NCBI RefSeq assembly: GCF_016863175.1
Contig: NZ_BOOJ01000030.1
Location: 221,798-285,797, forward strand
Origin: Paraplanobispora siamensis
GTDB lineage: Bacteria; Actinomycetota; Actinomycetes; Streptosporangiales; Streptosporangiaceae
Length of the DNA stretch: 64,000 nucleotides
Reading direction: 5' to 3'
The notes under the pieces are model-generated. The model did not search any database, had not been told where the DNA came from, and saw only the letters and a program-made list of their open reading frames with translations. The translations under genes were made by a program, and so were the position numbers. Positions 1 to 9,059 of this stretch are shown in pieces; within the stretch, counting starts at the first letter, position 1; each line of letters starts with the position of its first letter.

Positions 1-967
1 TGGGGCCGTCGCTCGTCGGAAGGGTGAAGGAGATGTCCGTCCGGCCGGTCGCCGCCGCCGACACGTTCTGAACGATCATGTCGATGTTGATCTCGGCGTC
101 CGCCAGCGTTTTGAAGATCGTGGCAGCCTCGCCGACCTTGTCGGGAACCCCGACAACGGTGATCTTGGCCTCGCTCCGGTCGTGCGCGACGCCGGAGATG
201 ATCGGCTGCTCCATCTCTGTTCCCTCACTGTCGGGGTCGGAGACGACCCACGTGCCTTCCTTGGTGCTGAACGAGCTTCTGACGTGGATCGGAAGGTCGA
301 ACCTGCGGGCGTACTCGACGCAGCGCAGGTGCAGGATCTTCGATCCGCAGGCCGCCATCTCCATCATCTCCTCGTAGGAGATTCTGTCGATCTTGCGGGC
401 GGCCGGCACGACGCGCGGGTCGGCGGTGAAGACGCCGTCCACGTCGGTGTAGATCTCACACACGTCGGCTTCCAGTGCGGCCGCCAGCGCGACCGCGGTG
501 GTGTCCGAGCCGCCCCGGCCCAGCGTGGTGATGTCCTTGGTGTTCTGCGAGACCCCCTGGAACCCGGCCACGATCGCGATGTGCCCGAGGTCGACGGCCT
601 CGCGGAGCCGCCCGGGCGTGACGTCGATGATCCGCGCCTTGCCGTGGGTGGAGTCGGTGATGACGCCGGCCTGGGAACCGGTGAACGAACGGGCCTCGTG
701 GCCCAGGTTCGCGATCGCCATCGCCAGCAGCGCCATGGAGATGCGCTCGCCGGCGGTCAGCAGCATGTCGAGCTCACGGCCCGGGGGCAGCGGCGACACC
801 TGCTGGGCCAGGTCCAGCAGCTCGTCGGTGGTGTCACCCATCGCGGAGACGACCACCACGACGTCGTTGCCGGCTTTTTTCGTCGCGACGATCCGCTGCG
901 CGACCCGCTTGATGCAGGACGCGTCGGCGACGGACGAACCACCGTACTTCTGAACAACGAGCGCCAC
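1..967 (-). CDS. ask: Aspartokinase, 3' end cut off by the window
   Basis: Aspartate kinase phosphorylates L-aspartate in the first step of the lysine/threonine/methionine pathway (cytosolic). The start is a GTG at 967 with GGAG eight bases upstream. It opens with the family signature [12 protein letters not shown], followed by the kinase region with [18 protein letters not shown]. The first ACT (allosteric) domain follows, with [18 protein letters not shown] and [10 protein letters not shown]. About 322 codons are visible; full-length actinobacterial enzymes are near 420 residues, so the second ACT domain lies outside the window. An internal translation start for a beta subunit is common in this family, but I cannot show one here. 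Neighbour: the DUF5063-recR-ybaB cluster lies 91 bp upstream on the same strand. Identity is secure. Confidence 0.96.
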   Translation of the reverse strand, partial: MALVVQKYGGSSVADASCIKRVAQRIVATKKAGNDVVVVVSAMGDTTDELLDLAQQVSPLPPGRELDMLLTAGERISMALLAMAIANLGHEARSFTGSQAGVITDSTHGKARIIDVTPGRLREAVDLGHIAIVAGFQGVSQNTKDITTLGRGGSDTTAVALAAALEADVCEIYTDVDGVFTADPRVVPAARKIDRISYEEMMEMAACGSKILHLRCVEYARRFDLPIHVRSSFSTKEGTWVVSDPDSEGTEMEQPIISGVAHDRSEAKITVVGVPDKVGEAATIFKTLADAEINIDMIVQNVSAAATGRTDISFTLPTSDGP

Positions 968-1058
968 GAGATGTCTCCGAAGCAATCTAGGGCTGTGGAG
1001 TCATCAGTCTACTGGGGGACCGATATGGTCCCTCTGGTGTAGACCACTATGTGGACGA

Positions 1059-1589
1059 TCACACCGTCGTGCGCTCTTCGGCCACGTCCAGGCGGGTGTG
1101 GGCGACGAGCGCCTGCAACGCCCGCATCGCCGCTCCGGCGTGGTTGCCCCAGGTGTTGAAGTAGGAGTACTGCCACCACCACAGGGCCTCCAGCGGGCGG
1201 CCCGCCCGATAGTGCCGCAGCCCGTGGTTGAGGTCGGCGGCCACCGCGCTGAGGTCGTCCGACAGGCGGTACGGCGTGACCGAGGTGTCCTTGTAGGGAT
1301 CGAACACCTCGGCGTAGTCGTCGACCGGGCCCAGCCGCTCGGCCAGGGCCGTGCGCAGCGGGTCGACGTCGGGGTCCTCGCTCAGGTGCGGCTCCCAGTT
1401 GCCGGACAGGATCACGTCCTGACTGGCGCCGAGCTGCGCACCGGCCGAGCTGACCTGGGCGACCTCCACCAGCAGCAGCGGCAGGATGGCGTCGCCACCC
1501 TCGCCACCGGCCAGCCGGGTCAGGCCGTCGAGGTAGTTCTGCGCGTGCACCGCGATCCGGTCCGCGAACGCGCCCCATTCATCAGACAT
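1059..1589 (-). CDS. DUF5063 domain-containing protein
   Basis: A 176-residue soluble acidic protein of unknown function. I recognise it as the DUF5063 family, which sits directly downstream of recR in many actinobacteria. The start is the ATG at 1589, lying inside the last codons of recR (8-nt overlap), which implies translational coupling. An ORF extending further upstream would read through recR and is not used. The tail contains a tryptophan/tyrosine-rich stretch ([17 protein letters not shown]) typical of the family. No membrane segment or signal peptide is visible. The position suggests a link to RecR-dependent repair, but that is guilt by association only. Confidence 0.85.
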   Translation of the reverse strand: MSDEWGAFADRIAVHAQNYLDGLTRLAGGEGGDAILPLLLVEVAQVSSAGAQLGASQDVILSGNWEPHLSEDPDVDPLRTALAERLGPVDDYAEVFDPYKDTSVTPYRLSDDLSAVAADLNHGLRHYRAGRPLEALWWWQYSYFNTWGNHAGAAMRALQALVAHTRLDVAEERTTV

Positions 1590-2181
1590 CCAGCAGCCTC
1601 CGTCCTTCGAACGCGCGGCCCAAGGTGACCTCGTCGGCGTACTCGAGATCACCGCCTACCGGCAGACCGCTGGCCAGTCGTGTGACTTTCAAACCCATCG
1701 GTTTCACCAGACGGGCGAGATAGGTCGCCGTCGCCTCGCCCTCCAGGTTGGGATCGGTGGCGAGGATCAGCTCCGTCACCTGGCCGTCGGCCAGGCGCGT
1801 CATCAGCTCCCGGATGCGCAGATCGTCGGGGCCCACGCCGTCGATGGGGCTGATCGCCCCGCCCAGGACGTGGTAGCGGCCGCGGAACTCCCGCGTCTTC
1901 TCGATCGCCACGACGTCCTTGGGCTCCTCGACGACGCAGATCACATGGAGGTCGCGCCGGGTGTCACGGCAGATCCGGCACTCCTCCTCGGCCGCCACGT
2001 TCCCGCAGATCCGGCAGAAGCGGACCTTCTCCTTGACCTCCAGGAGCGCGTGCGCGAGCCGTTTGACGTCGGTCGGCTCCGCGGCCAGCAGGTGGAACGC
2101 GATTCGCTGCGCGCTCTTGGGACCGACGCCGGGCAGCATGCCCAACTCGTCGATCAGGTTCTGGACGACCCCTTCGTACAT
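1582..2181 (-). CDS. recR: Recombination mediator protein RecR
   Basis: RecR works with RecO and RecF to load RecA on gapped DNA. The 199-residue length is the family norm. The order of domains is standard: an N-terminal helix-hairpin-helix ([20 protein letters not shown], about residues 13-32), a C4 zinc finger (Cys56, 59, 68 and 71), and a Toprim domain (about 79-175, with VVEEPKDV and the DPNLEGEAT motif). The C-terminal family tail [20 protein letters not shown] is present. The ATG at 2181 is 3 bp past the ybaB stop, so the two are one transcription unit, with the DUF5063 gene overlapping the 3' end. Secure call. Confidence 0.98.
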   Translation of the reverse strand: MYEGVVQNLIDELGMLPGVGPKSAQRIAFHLLAAEPTDVKRLAHALLEVKEKVRFCRICGNVAAEEECRICRDTRRDLHVICVVEEPKDVVAIEKTREFRGRYHVLGGAISPIDGVGPDDLRIRELMTRLADGQVTELILATDPNLEGEATATYLARLVKPMGLKVTRLASGLPVGGDLEYADEVTLGRAFEGRRLLDV

Positions 2182-2184
2182 GGC

Positions 2185-2538
2185 TCAGAGCCCGGGAAGC
2201 TGGCCGAGTCCGCCTCCGCCGCCCAGACCCTGGGCCAGCGGGCCGAGCTTCTCCTGCTGCAGGTCGGCCGCGGCCCGCACGGCGTCCCTGATCGCCGCGA
2301 TGACCAGGTCGGCGATGGTGTCGGCCGTCTCCTGCGGGTCGCCGGGGTCGACGGCCTCCGCGCTGATCTTCAGTTCGAGCAGTTCGCCTCCGCCGTTGAC
2401 CGTGGCCACGACCAGACCGCCGCCCGCCGAGCCCTCGATCTCCGCATCGTTCAGCTCCTGCTGGGCGCTCACGAGCTGCTGCTGCATGAGCTGTGCCTGC
2501 TCCAGCAGCTGCTGGAGGTTGACATCCCCTGGGTTCAC
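2185..2538 (-). CDS. ybaB: YbaB/EbfC family nucleoid-associated protein
   Basis: A 117-residue DNA-binding protein of the YbaB/EbfC family, which forms dimers on the nucleoid. The N-terminal helix ([20 protein letters not shown]) and the core [17 protein letters not shown] are diagnostic; the C-terminus is glycine-rich ([14 protein letters not shown]). I chose the GTG at 2538 because GAGGAG stands eight bases upstream; the long in-frame extension towards 2874 has arginine-rich, low-quality composition and no ribosome-binding site. It is the first gene of the ybaB-recR-DUF5063 unit, as in most bacteria. Its usual partner dnaX is on the same strand at 4634-7015, but a divergently oriented regulator gene has separated them. 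Confidence 0.93.
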   Translation of the reverse strand: MNPGDVNLQQLLEQAQLMQQQLVSAQQELNDAEIEGSAGGGLVVATVNGGGELLELKISAEAVDPGDPQETADTIADLVIAAIRDAVRAAADLQQEKLGPLAQGLGGGGGLGQLPGL

Positions 2539-2953
2539 CGTCGTGCGCTCCTCGTCCGTGACGTCAGTCGCAACCGAGCCTACGGGGTCGGGGCCGCATC
2601 GTGCACCGGCCCGGGTACGTGTTCCCGACGGCTTCCGCGATGACTTCCGCTGTGACTCCCGACGGCTTCCCCGAGGACGCGGACGTACCCCGCCCGTTCT
2701 CTCTGGCGGACCCGGCTCCCGCCGGGCCCCGGACCCCCCTCCAGACATCCGGGACCCGGCGGCACAACCACCGGAGCGGCCGCGCACGGCGGTGTGCGGT
2801 TGAAAGGTAACCGGGAGTGAGTTGCATACACGTTGCACCCGTTCGCTCACCCTGCGACGCCTGGTTTGCTTCAATGAGCGGACGGGAAGAAGGCCCTACC
2901 GCCGGGTTCATCCGGCCGTGGGCCGCAGACCGAGGGGCATCGAGGGGTGATGT
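2539..2953. promoter_or_regulatory. Divergent intergenic region between ybaB and the GAF regulator
   Basis: This 415-bp gap must hold the promoters of ybaB-recR (leftward) and of the GAF regulator (rightward). I see no convincing gene in it. Two direct copies of GTTGCA at 2821-2826 and 2832-2837 are spaced 11 bp apart (one helical turn). They are bracketed by inverted GTGAG (2817-2821) and CTCAC (2846-2850), which would suit a regulator-binding site. That reading is inference; no confident -10/-35 pair was found. Confidence 0.35.
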
Positions 2954-4435
2954 ATGACCAGCGGCCACCCGAGGTCCGTCCCGGTCCATCGGCAGGACGC
3001 CCATCCGACGCGATTACGCCGCCTGCACGAGGCCGCGCTGACCGGCGGGCCGTTGACGGGGGGCGAGGCGGACGACGCCCCGCGCGGTGTGATCTTCGAC
3101 TCCTGGAGGCGCTCCCTCGACGCCGGCGTCGACCCCGGCATCACCGCGGCCCCGCTCGCCCTCGACAGGGACGACGTCCCCGAGGTGTGGTCCGCGCACC
3201 CGATGAGCAGGCTGCTGCCGCTCCTCACCGAGAGCCTCCTGCGCACGGCCGACGAGACCGCCCACATCCTCGTCATCACCGACGCGGAGGGGCGCGTGCT
3301 CTGGCGCGACGGCAACCACCAGGTGCTGAACCGCGCGGACGAGGTGTGCCTGGCCGACGGCTTCCACTGGGGTGAGGGCGTGGTCGGGACCAACGGCATC
3401 GGCACCGCCCTGGCGACCGGCCGGCCGGTCCACGTCCGCTCGGCCGAGCACCTGCTCAGCGTGCTCCACCCGTGGTCGTGCTCCTCGGCCCCGATCACCG
3501 ACCCCGACAGCGGCAAGGTGATCGGCTGCGTCGACATCAGCGGGATCACGCGCGCTCTGCATCCGGCGACCGTCGCCCTCGTCGAGACCGCGGCGCGGCT
3601 GGCCGAGAGCCACCTGGCCCTGTTCATGCGCGAGCGCGACGACCGGTTCCGCACCCGCTACGAGGGCCGCCTGCGGGCGCTGCGCGGCGAGGCGGGCGCC
3701 CTGGTGACCACGACCGGCCGGATCGTCGCCGGTGAGCCCGCCGACTCGTGGAAGCGGATCGACCTGCCCCGCTCCGGGAACGCAGTGGTCCTGCCGGACG
3801 GCCGCACCGGCGTGCTGGAGCCGCTGAAGGGCGGCTTCCTGCTGCGTCTCCCCAACCGGGCGCACACGCCCGTGCTGGTCCTGTCGTTCCTGGGCGCCGA
3901 GCACCCCGTGGCGCGCATCGACGGGGCGACGGTGCCCCTGTCCCTGCGCCACGCCGAGATCCTCGCCCTTCTCGCGCTGCACCCCCGGGGCCTGACGGCC
4001 GACCAGCTCTCCTTCCACCTGTACGGCGACGAGGGCAACCCGGTGACGATCCGGGCCGAGATCCACCGCCTGCGCGCCCAGCTCGGCCCGGTCATCTCCG
4101 CCAAGCCGTACCGCCTGGCCTGCACCGTCGAGGCCGACTTCGTCGCCGTCAGGCGCTCACTCACCGGCGGCGCCGCGACCCCGTTCACCGGCGCCTACGG
4201 CGGCCCGCTGCTGCCCCGCTCGGAGTCCCCCGCCATCCGCCGCGAACGCGACGAACTGGAGGGCCAGGTGCGCGCCCGGGTGCTGCGCCGCGGCACCCCG
4301 GAGGACCTGTGGGCCTACGCCGAGACCGAAGGCGGCAGAGACGACGTCCAGATCCTCGAACGCCTGACCGCCACCCTCCCCCCCGACGACCCCCGGGCAG
4401 CCACCGCCCGCATCCGCCTGAACACCCTCGACTGA
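2954..4435 (+). CDS. GAF-domain transcriptional regulator (AcoR-like N-terminus, no AAA+ domain)
   Basis: A 493-residue predicted regulator. Residues about 45-200 match the sensory part of AcoR-type activators: an SWRRSLDAGVDP motif at 50-61, then a GAF domain with EGVVGTNGIGTALATGRPVH (141-160) and HPWSCSSAPITDPDSGKVIG. Unlike true AcoR proteins, there is no sigma-54 AAA+ domain. Instead the C-terminus (about 327-385, LSLRHAEILALLALHPRGLT followed by a DQLSFHLYGDEGN segment) looks like a winged-helix/HTH module. This short architecture is known in actinobacteria and often controls aldehyde dehydrogenase genes; none is adjacent here, so the target is unknown. The ATG at 2954 has GAGGGGTGAT upstream. 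It stands alone between ybaB and dnaX. Confidence 0.8.
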   Translation: MTSGHPRSVPVHRQDAHPTRLRRLHEAALTGGPLTGGEADDAPRGVIFDSWRRSLDAGVDPGITAAPLALDRDDVPEVWSAHPMSRLLPLLTESLLRTADETAHILVITDAEGRVLWRDGNHQVLNRADEVCLADGFHWGEGVVGTNGIGTALATGRPVHVRSAEHLLSVLHPWSCSSAPITDPDSGKVIGCVDISGITRALHPATVALVETAARLAESHLALFMRERDDRFRTRYEGRLRALRGEAGALVTTTGRIVAGEPADSWKRIDLPRSGNAVVLPDGRTGVLEPLKGGFLLRLPNRAHTPVLVLSFLGAEHPVARIDGATVPLSLRHAEILALLALHPRGLTADQLSFHLYGDEGNPVTIRAEIHRLRAQLGPVISAKPYRLACTVEADFVAVRRSLTGGAATPFTGAYGGPLLPRSESPAIRRERDELEGQVRARVLRRGTPEDLWAYAETEGGRDDVQILERLTATLPPDDPRAATARIRLNTLD

Positions 4436-4633
4436 CCGTGAGGATGTGGGTGAGCGCCTCCCGGTGGAGTCTGGCCCACCGTCTGACTGACCATGGTGTC
4501 TTCAAGCGGATCTGCCCACTCCGTCCGGGAGGCGACACCGCGGCCCCGCTTCGCCGGGCATCCATCTCCCGGCGCCGGTACGGCGGGGCGTGGTACGGCG
4601 AGCGTCGGCGCCGTCGTACGGCGAGCCGGCGGG

Positions 4634-7015
4634 TCAGCTGTGGTCGATCTCCTCGATGATCCGGCCGCCGAGTTCGCGCTGGATGAGGGCCATGCCGGTG
4701 AGCTCGTCGACGTCGGCGTCCGCGTCGTTCAGGGGGTCGACCTCGTCGGCCTCGGGGGCGGGTGCGCGGCCCGGGACGGCGTCGGGCCAGGCGGTCTTGT
4801 TGCCTGCGGCTCTGGGGCCCGTCTGGGCGGCGGCCCGGGCGGCCGAGCGGGCGGCGGCCAGGCCGGGGTTCGGCGGGGGAGGCGAGCCGGGGTCCTCCGG
4901 CATCGGCGCGTCCGGCCAGGACTCGTCCGTGGTGGTCCGGGCCGGGGCGACGTCGACGGCGGTCCCGGCCCTCGGGCTCTCGGGAGCCGGGCGGGCCGTG
5001 TTCTGCGGAGCCGGTCCGTTCTCCTGCTCGGGCGGCGCGGCCGGGGCGGGAACGGAGGCACGGGCCGTCGCCGTCTCGGGCCGCGGAGCCGGAGCGGGGG
5101 CCGGAGACGACGGAGCGGCCGGGGGCTGCGCGGGGGTGGGCGGCGCCGGGGGACGTCCGCCCGAGGCCGGAGCCCCGCCTCCGGAGCCGCCCACGACGGC
5201 CTCGACCTTCCAGCTGCCGCCCAGGACGTCCTGCAGGGCCGCCGCGACGACCGCGTCCTTGCCGCCGCCGACGAAGCTCCTCATCGCGCCGACCTGGAGG
5301 AAGCCGAGGGTAACGACCTTGCCCTCGACCCCGACGACCTGCGCGTGGCCGTTCAGCTGGGCCCAGGTGAACTTGCTGCGCTGCTTGACGCCCTCGAGCA
5401 CCTGCGGCCAGGCCTGCTGGACGGCCATCGCCTCGGACCCGGACGGGGGCGCGGACGGCGCCTGCTGCGGCCGGCTCTGGGGCTGGTCCTGGGCCCGCGG
5501 CTCGGCCGAGGGGGCGCCGGGCCTGGCAGCGGCGGGCCAGTCGTCGTCCTGCCCGGCCGGGGCCGGTGCGGCGGAGACCGCGGCGGGCTGCGGGGCGGGC
5601 GCCTGGACGGGCGGCGCGGTCACGGCGGGCACGGAGACACCCGAGGCGCCGGAGGCCGGACCCGGCTGGGCCGGCGACCCGTGCGCGTACGCCGCGGGGG
5701 CGGAGGGCGCGCCGGTGACCGCTGTGGGAGGCACGTACGCCGCGGGAGCGGAGGGCGCGGAAGGAGAGGCGTACGCGGCCGGGGCGGAGGGCCCGGCAGA
5801 AGACGCGTACGCCGCGGGGGCGGAGGACGCGGAGGACGCGTATCCCGCGGGAACCGCCGCGCCGCCGTGCTCCAGCCGTTCCAGGCGGGCGAGCAGGGCC
5901 GCCTCGTCCTGCGTGGCCGCGGGCAGCAGCACCCGGGCGCACATCAGCTCCAGCAGCAGCCGGGGCGAGACCGCCCCGCGCATCTCGATCAGGCCGGCGT
6001 TGAAGACCTCCGCGGCCCGGGTCAGGTCGGCGGCGCCCATCGAGGCGGCCTGCGCCTGGAGCCGCTCCAGCTCGTCGGCCGGGCGGTCGAGCAGGCCGCT
6101 GCCGGCCGCGCCGGGCACGTTGGCCAGGATCACCAGGTCGCGGAAGCGCTCCAGCAGGTCCATTGCGAAGCGGCGGGGGTCGTGACCGCCCTCGATCACC
6201 CGGTTCACGGCCTGGAAGACCGCGGCGCCGTCCCGGGCCGCGAAGGCCGCGACCACGTCGTCGAGCAGGCCGCCGTCGGTGTAGCCGAGCAGGGAGACCG
6301 CGCGGGCGTAGGTGATGCCGTTCTCGTCGGAGCCGGCGTACAGCTGGTCGAGGATCGACAGCGAGTCACGCGCGGAGCCCGCTCCGGCGCGCACGACCAG
6401 CGGCAGCGCGGCGGGCTCGAAGGGGACGTCCTCGGAGGTGAGGATCTCCTCCATGAGCGTGCGCAGGGCCGCCGGGGGGATCAGCCGGAAGGGGTAGTGG
6501 TGGGTGCGGGACTTGATCGTCCCGATGACCTTCTCCGGCTCGGTGGTCGCGAAGACGAACTTCAGGTGGGGCGGGGGCTCCTCGACGAGCTTGAGCAGCG
6601 CGTTGAACCCCTCGCGGGTCACCATGTGCGCCTCGTCGATGATGTAGATCTTGTAGCGCGCCGACACGGGCGCGAAGAAGGCGCGCTCACGCAGGTCGCG
6701 GGCGTCGTCGACGCCGCCGTGCGAGGCCGCGTCGATCTCGATGACGTCGAGGTGGCCGGGACCGGTGGGGGCCAGCGCGACACAGGACTCGCACTCGCCG
6801 CACGGGTCGGGGGTCGGGCCCTTCTCACAGTTGAGCGAGCGGGCCAGGATCCGCGCGCTGGAGGTCTTGCCGCACCCGCGAGGACCGCTGAACAGATAGG
6901 CGTGGTTGATCCGGCCGCTCCGCAGCGCCTGCCGCAGCGGCTCGGTGACGTGCTCCTGACCCTTGACCTCGGCGAAGGTTCCGGGCCGGTATTTGCGGTA
7001 GAGCGCCAGACTCAT
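4634..7015 (-). CDS. dnaX: DNA polymerase III subunit gamma/tau
   Basis: The clamp-loader ATPase, 793 residues. It opens MSLALYRKYRPGTFAEVKGQ. The Walker A motif (GPRGCGKT, 44-51), the C4 zinc module (Cys63, 72, 75 and 78), Walker B with DEAH (about 124-130) and the SRC-like sensor GSARDSLSILDQ are all present. A C-terminal tau-like domain (VQQAWPQVLEGVKQRSKFTW) follows at roughly 520-610. Between them, residues about 391-445 are a low-complexity linker with repeated APAAYAS-type units, and the last 180 residues are Pro/Ala-rich and acidic. The start is the ATG at 7015, with GGGAG eight bases upstream. The SRP RNA gene lies just upstream on the same strand, a conserved arrangement. The 198-bp gap downstream (4436-4633) shows no gene and no clear terminator. 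Confidence 0.97.
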   Translation of the reverse strand: MSLALYRKYRPGTFAEVKGQEHVTEPLRQALRSGRINHAYLFSGPRGCGKTSSARILARSLNCEKGPTPDPCGECESCVALAPTGPGHLDVIEIDAASHGGVDDARDLRERAFFAPVSARYKIYIIDEAHMVTREGFNALLKLVEEPPPHLKFVFATTEPEKVIGTIKSRTHHYPFRLIPPAALRTLMEEILTSEDVPFEPAALPLVVRAGAGSARDSLSILDQLYAGSDENGITYARAVSLLGYTDGGLLDDVVAAFAARDGAAVFQAVNRVIEGGHDPRRFAMDLLERFRDLVILANVPGAAGSGLLDRPADELERLQAQAASMGAADLTRAAEVFNAGLIEMRGAVSPRLLLELMCARVLLPAATQDEAALLARLERLEHGGAAVPAGYASSASSAPAAYASSAGPSAPAAYASPSAPSAPAAYVPPTAVTGAPSAPAAYAHGSPAQPGPASGASGVSVPAVTAPPVQAPAPQPAAVSAAPAPAGQDDDWPAAARPGAPSAEPRAQDQPQSRPQQAPSAPPSGSEAMAVQQAWPQVLEGVKQRSKFTWAQLNGHAQVVGVEGKVVTLGFLQVGAMRSFVGGGKDAVVAAALQDVLGGSWKVEAVVGGSGGGAPASGGRPPAPPTPAQPPAAPSSPAPAPAPRPETATARASVPAPAAPPEQENGPAPQNTARPAPESPRAGTAVDVAPARTTTDESWPDAPMPEDPGSPPPPNPGLAAARSAARAAAQTGPRAAGNKTAWPDAVPGRAPAPEADEVDPLNDADADVDELTGMALIQRELGGRIIEEIDHS
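5690..5850 (-). repeat. Imperfect repeats encoding the APAAYAS linker of DnaX
   Basis: The dnaX reading frame contains several imperfect copies of a GC-rich unit carrying TACGCCGCGGGGGCGGAGG on the plus strand (for example near 5688, 5735 and 5810). They encode alanine/serine/proline/tyrosine repeats in the linker between the ATPase and the C-terminal domain. This looks like slippage-prone linker DNA and not a mobile or CRISPR repeat. Confidence 0.6.
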
Positions 7016-7052
7016 CCAGGGAGCTCCCGCCTTCGAGGGGTCCTGCAACGAA

Positions 7053-7142
7053 GGAACCCCTCGCACACCCGCCAGAGCCCGCTTATCCTTGCTGCCTTCC
7101 GGCCCTGGGGAGGTTCACAGGATGACGCCGCGCGAGGGGTCC
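7053..7142 (-). ncRNA. ffs: Signal recognition particle RNA (small SRP RNA, 4.5S type)
   Basis: On the minus strand this region contains the strongly conserved SRP domain IV sequence. It comprises GGCCGGAAGGCAGCAAGG for the tetraloop side and the preceding TGTGAACCTCCCCAGG. The ends pair (GGACCCCTCGC at the 5' end with GCGAGGGGTTCC at the 3' end), giving the expected single hairpin of about 90 nt. It acts with Ffh in co-translational targeting of membrane proteins. It lies 38 bp upstream of dnaX, and a tRNA-Ser gene is divergent on the other side, as in other actinobacteria. The exact ends may shift by a few bases. Confidence 0.93.
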
Positions 7143-7320
7143 GGACACAGTCTATCCTCCCGCCGCAGTGCTCGGGTCCATGAATCCCGCGGACCGCGTC
7201 CTCCGGAGGTACGGGCCGCGCCCTTCGGAGGTCCCCTCGGTTCCCCCGCCCGACACTCCCGGAATGCCGCCCTCGGAATGGTGTGCGACGCACTCTCGAA
7301 AGTCCGCTAAGCTTTGCGGC

Positions 7321-7409
7321 GGAGGATTCGCCTAGTTGGCCTAGGGCGCACGATTGGAAATCGTGTTGGGGGCAACCCCTCAGGAGTTCAAATCTCCTAT
7401 CCTCCGCCA
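7321..7409 (+). tRNA. tRNA-Ser (anticodon GGA)
   Basis: The acceptor arms GGAGGAT (7321-7327) and ATCCTCC (7399-7405) pair. The anticodon stem-loop reads CGATTGGAAATCG with GGA in the anticodon position. A long variable arm (TTGGGGGCAACCCC) marks it as a class II tRNA, and the T loop is TTCAAAT. The discriminator is G and CCA is genome-encoded (7407-7409). It reads UCC/UCU serine codons. A strong terminator hairpin follows within six bases. Confidence 0.97.
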
Positions 7410-7414
7410 TCCCG

Positions 7415-7447
7415 AAGGGGCCGGACCACTATGTGGTCCGGCCCCTT
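7415..7447 (+). terminator. Hairpin terminator after tRNA-Ser(GGA)
   Basis: A perfect 15-bp stem, AAGGGGCCGGACCAC (7415-7429) pairing with 7433-7447, has a 3-nt TAT loop. It starts a few bases after the tRNA 3' end. No long U-tract follows, which is common for actinobacterial terminators. Confidence 0.85.
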
Positions 7448-7509
7448 CCGGCGTCCAGGGACGCCCTCCGGCCCGCTCCGGCCCTGGAACCTCGACGAAA
7501 CCGGAACGC

Positions 7510-7812
7510 TCAGGCGTCCGAGGGCAGCTCCAGGACCCTGGCGTGCAGCACCGAGCGCTGGTGCAGGGCCGAGCGCAGAGCGCGGTGCAGGCCGTCCTCC
7601 AGGTACAGCTCGCCACGCCACTGGACCACGTGCGGGAAGAGGTCGCCGTAGAACGTGGAGTCCTTGGCGAGCAGGGAGTGCAGATCCAGCACCGCTTTCG
7701 TGGTGATCAGGGTGTCGAGCCGGACCTGCCGCGGCGGGATCTGCGCCCACTCGCGGTTGGAGAGGCCGTGTTCGGGGTAAGGCCGTCCATCGCCGACCAG
7801 CTTGAAGATCAC
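7510..7812 (-). CDS. Small conserved actinobacterial protein, ParB/sulfiredoxin-like
   Basis: A 100-residue cytosolic protein that I recognise as widely conserved in actinobacteria next to a YpfJ-type metallopeptidase gene, but whose function I cannot name with confidence. The order of motifs resembles ParB/sulfiredoxin-like folds: a basic N-terminus, then RLDTLITTKAVLDLHSLLAK, then LYLEDGLHRALRSALHQR, where the E-D-G-x-H-R core resembles the family's catalytic/nucleotide-binding segment. It has also been annotated as antitoxin-like in relatives, but no toxin gene adjoins it here. The ATG at 7812 precedes MIFKLVGDGRPYPEHG. It ends 92 bp downstream of the metallopeptidase stop, on the same strand. 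Confidence 0.7.
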   Translation of the reverse strand: MIFKLVGDGRPYPEHGLSNREWAQIPPRQVRLDTLITTKAVLDLHSLLAKDSTFYGDLFPHVVQWRGELYLEDGLHRALRSALHQRSVLHARVLELPSDA

Positions 7813-7904
7813 CCATGTATTTTAGGAGAGATTCCGCCTCTTTGCCTGCTGCGGCATCCCCTTCTTACCTGCTCGGACCTTCCAGCCGGGTCGGCGAAGC
7901 CTTT

Positions 7905-8759
7905 TCAGATCCCTCCGGAGAAGGTGTCGCACCGGTTGGGATCGCCGGTCTCGTAGCCGGTGGTGAACCACTTGACCCGCTGCTCCGACGTGCCGTGCGT
8001 GAACCCCTCGGGATCGACCCGGCCCTGCGCGCGTTCCTGGATGTTGTCGTCACCCACGGCGGCGGCCGCGCTCAGCGCCTCCTGGATGTCGGCCTGGGTG
8101 AACGGCTTCTCGAACAATCCGGTCTCGTAGGCGTTCTTGGCCCACGCGCCCGCGTAGCAGTCCGCCTGCAGCTCCACCCGGACCGCCCCGCTCTCCGGGC
8201 CCTGCCGGTCGTTCTGCGACCGGCTGAGGGCGCCGGTCAGGTTCTGGATGTGGTGGCCGTACTCGTGACCGATCACGTAGGCCTGCGCGAACGGCCCGCC
8301 CTCGGCCCCGAACCTGCTCTGCAGCTGGTCGAAGAAGCTCAGGTCGAGATAGACCCGCTGGTCGTTCGGGCAGTAGAACGGCCCCACCGAGGAGTCGGCG
8401 GCGCCGCAGCCGGTGTTCGTCGCGCCGGAGAACAGCACGGTCTTGGCCGGCTGGTACCCGTCGACGACCGTGGGCCAGTACTCCTGGATGCTGTTGACCA
8501 CGCCGACCACCCGGCACTCCTCGTTCTGGTCGGCGTCCTCTCCCGTCTTGCACTGCGCCCCCAGGTTCGAGCCGGGGCTCACCGGCTCGGGGTTCCCGCC
8601 GGTGATGTTGCCGGGATTGATCCCGAATATCAGCGCCACGATGAGCGCGATGATCCCCGCCGCGCCGCCGCCGACCGCGAGCCCGCCGCCGGGGAGCCTT
8701 CCCCGGCCGCCGCTCTCGACCTGCGAGCTGTCCAGCTGGACATCGTCCTTGAAATCCAT
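7905..8759 (-). CDS. Neutral zinc metallopeptidase, YpfJ family
   Basis: A 284-residue membrane-anchored metalloprotease of the YpfJ/KPN_02809 family. I start at the ATG at 8759, because MDFKDDVQLDSSQVE is the typical family N-terminus and AAGGGA lies upstream. A glycine-rich stretch and one transmembrane segment (about residues 32-47) come first, then an extracytoplasmic domain with the zinc-binding HEYGHH (HExxH at 165-169) and QADCYAGAWA, which supplies the third ligand region. Cysteines at 70, 82, 118 and 130 could form disulfides. The physiological substrate is unknown in the family. The small ParB-like gene follows on the same strand. Confidence 0.92.
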   Translation of the reverse strand: MDFKDDVQLDSSQVESGGRGRLPGGGLAVGGGAAGIIALIVALIFGINPGNITGGNPEPVSPGSNLGAQCKTGEDADQNEECRVVGVVNSIQEYWPTVVDGYQPAKTVLFSGATNTGCGAADSSVGPFYCPNDQRVYLDLSFFDQLQSRFGAEGGPFAQAYVIGHEYGHHIQNLTGALSRSQNDRQGPESGAVRVELQADCYAGAWAKNAYETGLFEKPFTQADIQEALSAAAAVGDDNIQERAQGRVDPEGFTHGTSEQRVKWFTTGYETGDPNRCDTFSGGI

Positions 8760-9059
8760 CGCCGACGTCCCTTCACTCCGCTTGGGCACCCCCTCTGCCC
8801 AGAGAAGCGCCCGGCATGCCGCCGGCCGGAACGACCCGGCGGAGGCTCATTCCCCCCCAACCTCCAACATTCGTCACATTCTGTTAAATGAACATAGCTT
8901 TGAGTGATTATCGCAGCTCAGCGGCGGGTATCCCACAAACGTAAGACGCGATCGCCCGTCCTCCCGGGACACGGCACCGGCCGGTGAGAGCCGTGCGCCC
9001 GCTCCATCCCCCGCCCCGTGTGGCGCCGCCCGGGGCATGGTCATCCCCCGAGGAGAACC
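8760..9059. other. Intergenic region without a recognised gene
   Basis: This 300-bp stretch separates the metallopeptidase gene (leftward) from a small membrane-protein gene (rightward) and should carry both promoters. An AT-richer patch around 8876-8915 is the only base-composition break. I see no RNA gene, repeat or convincing operator. Confidence 0.3.

Noticed and set aside
4493..7183. Long plus-strand open frame across dnaX
   Set aside because: It is antisense to a secure dnaX gene, arginine/glycine-rich, and typical of high-GC shadow frames.
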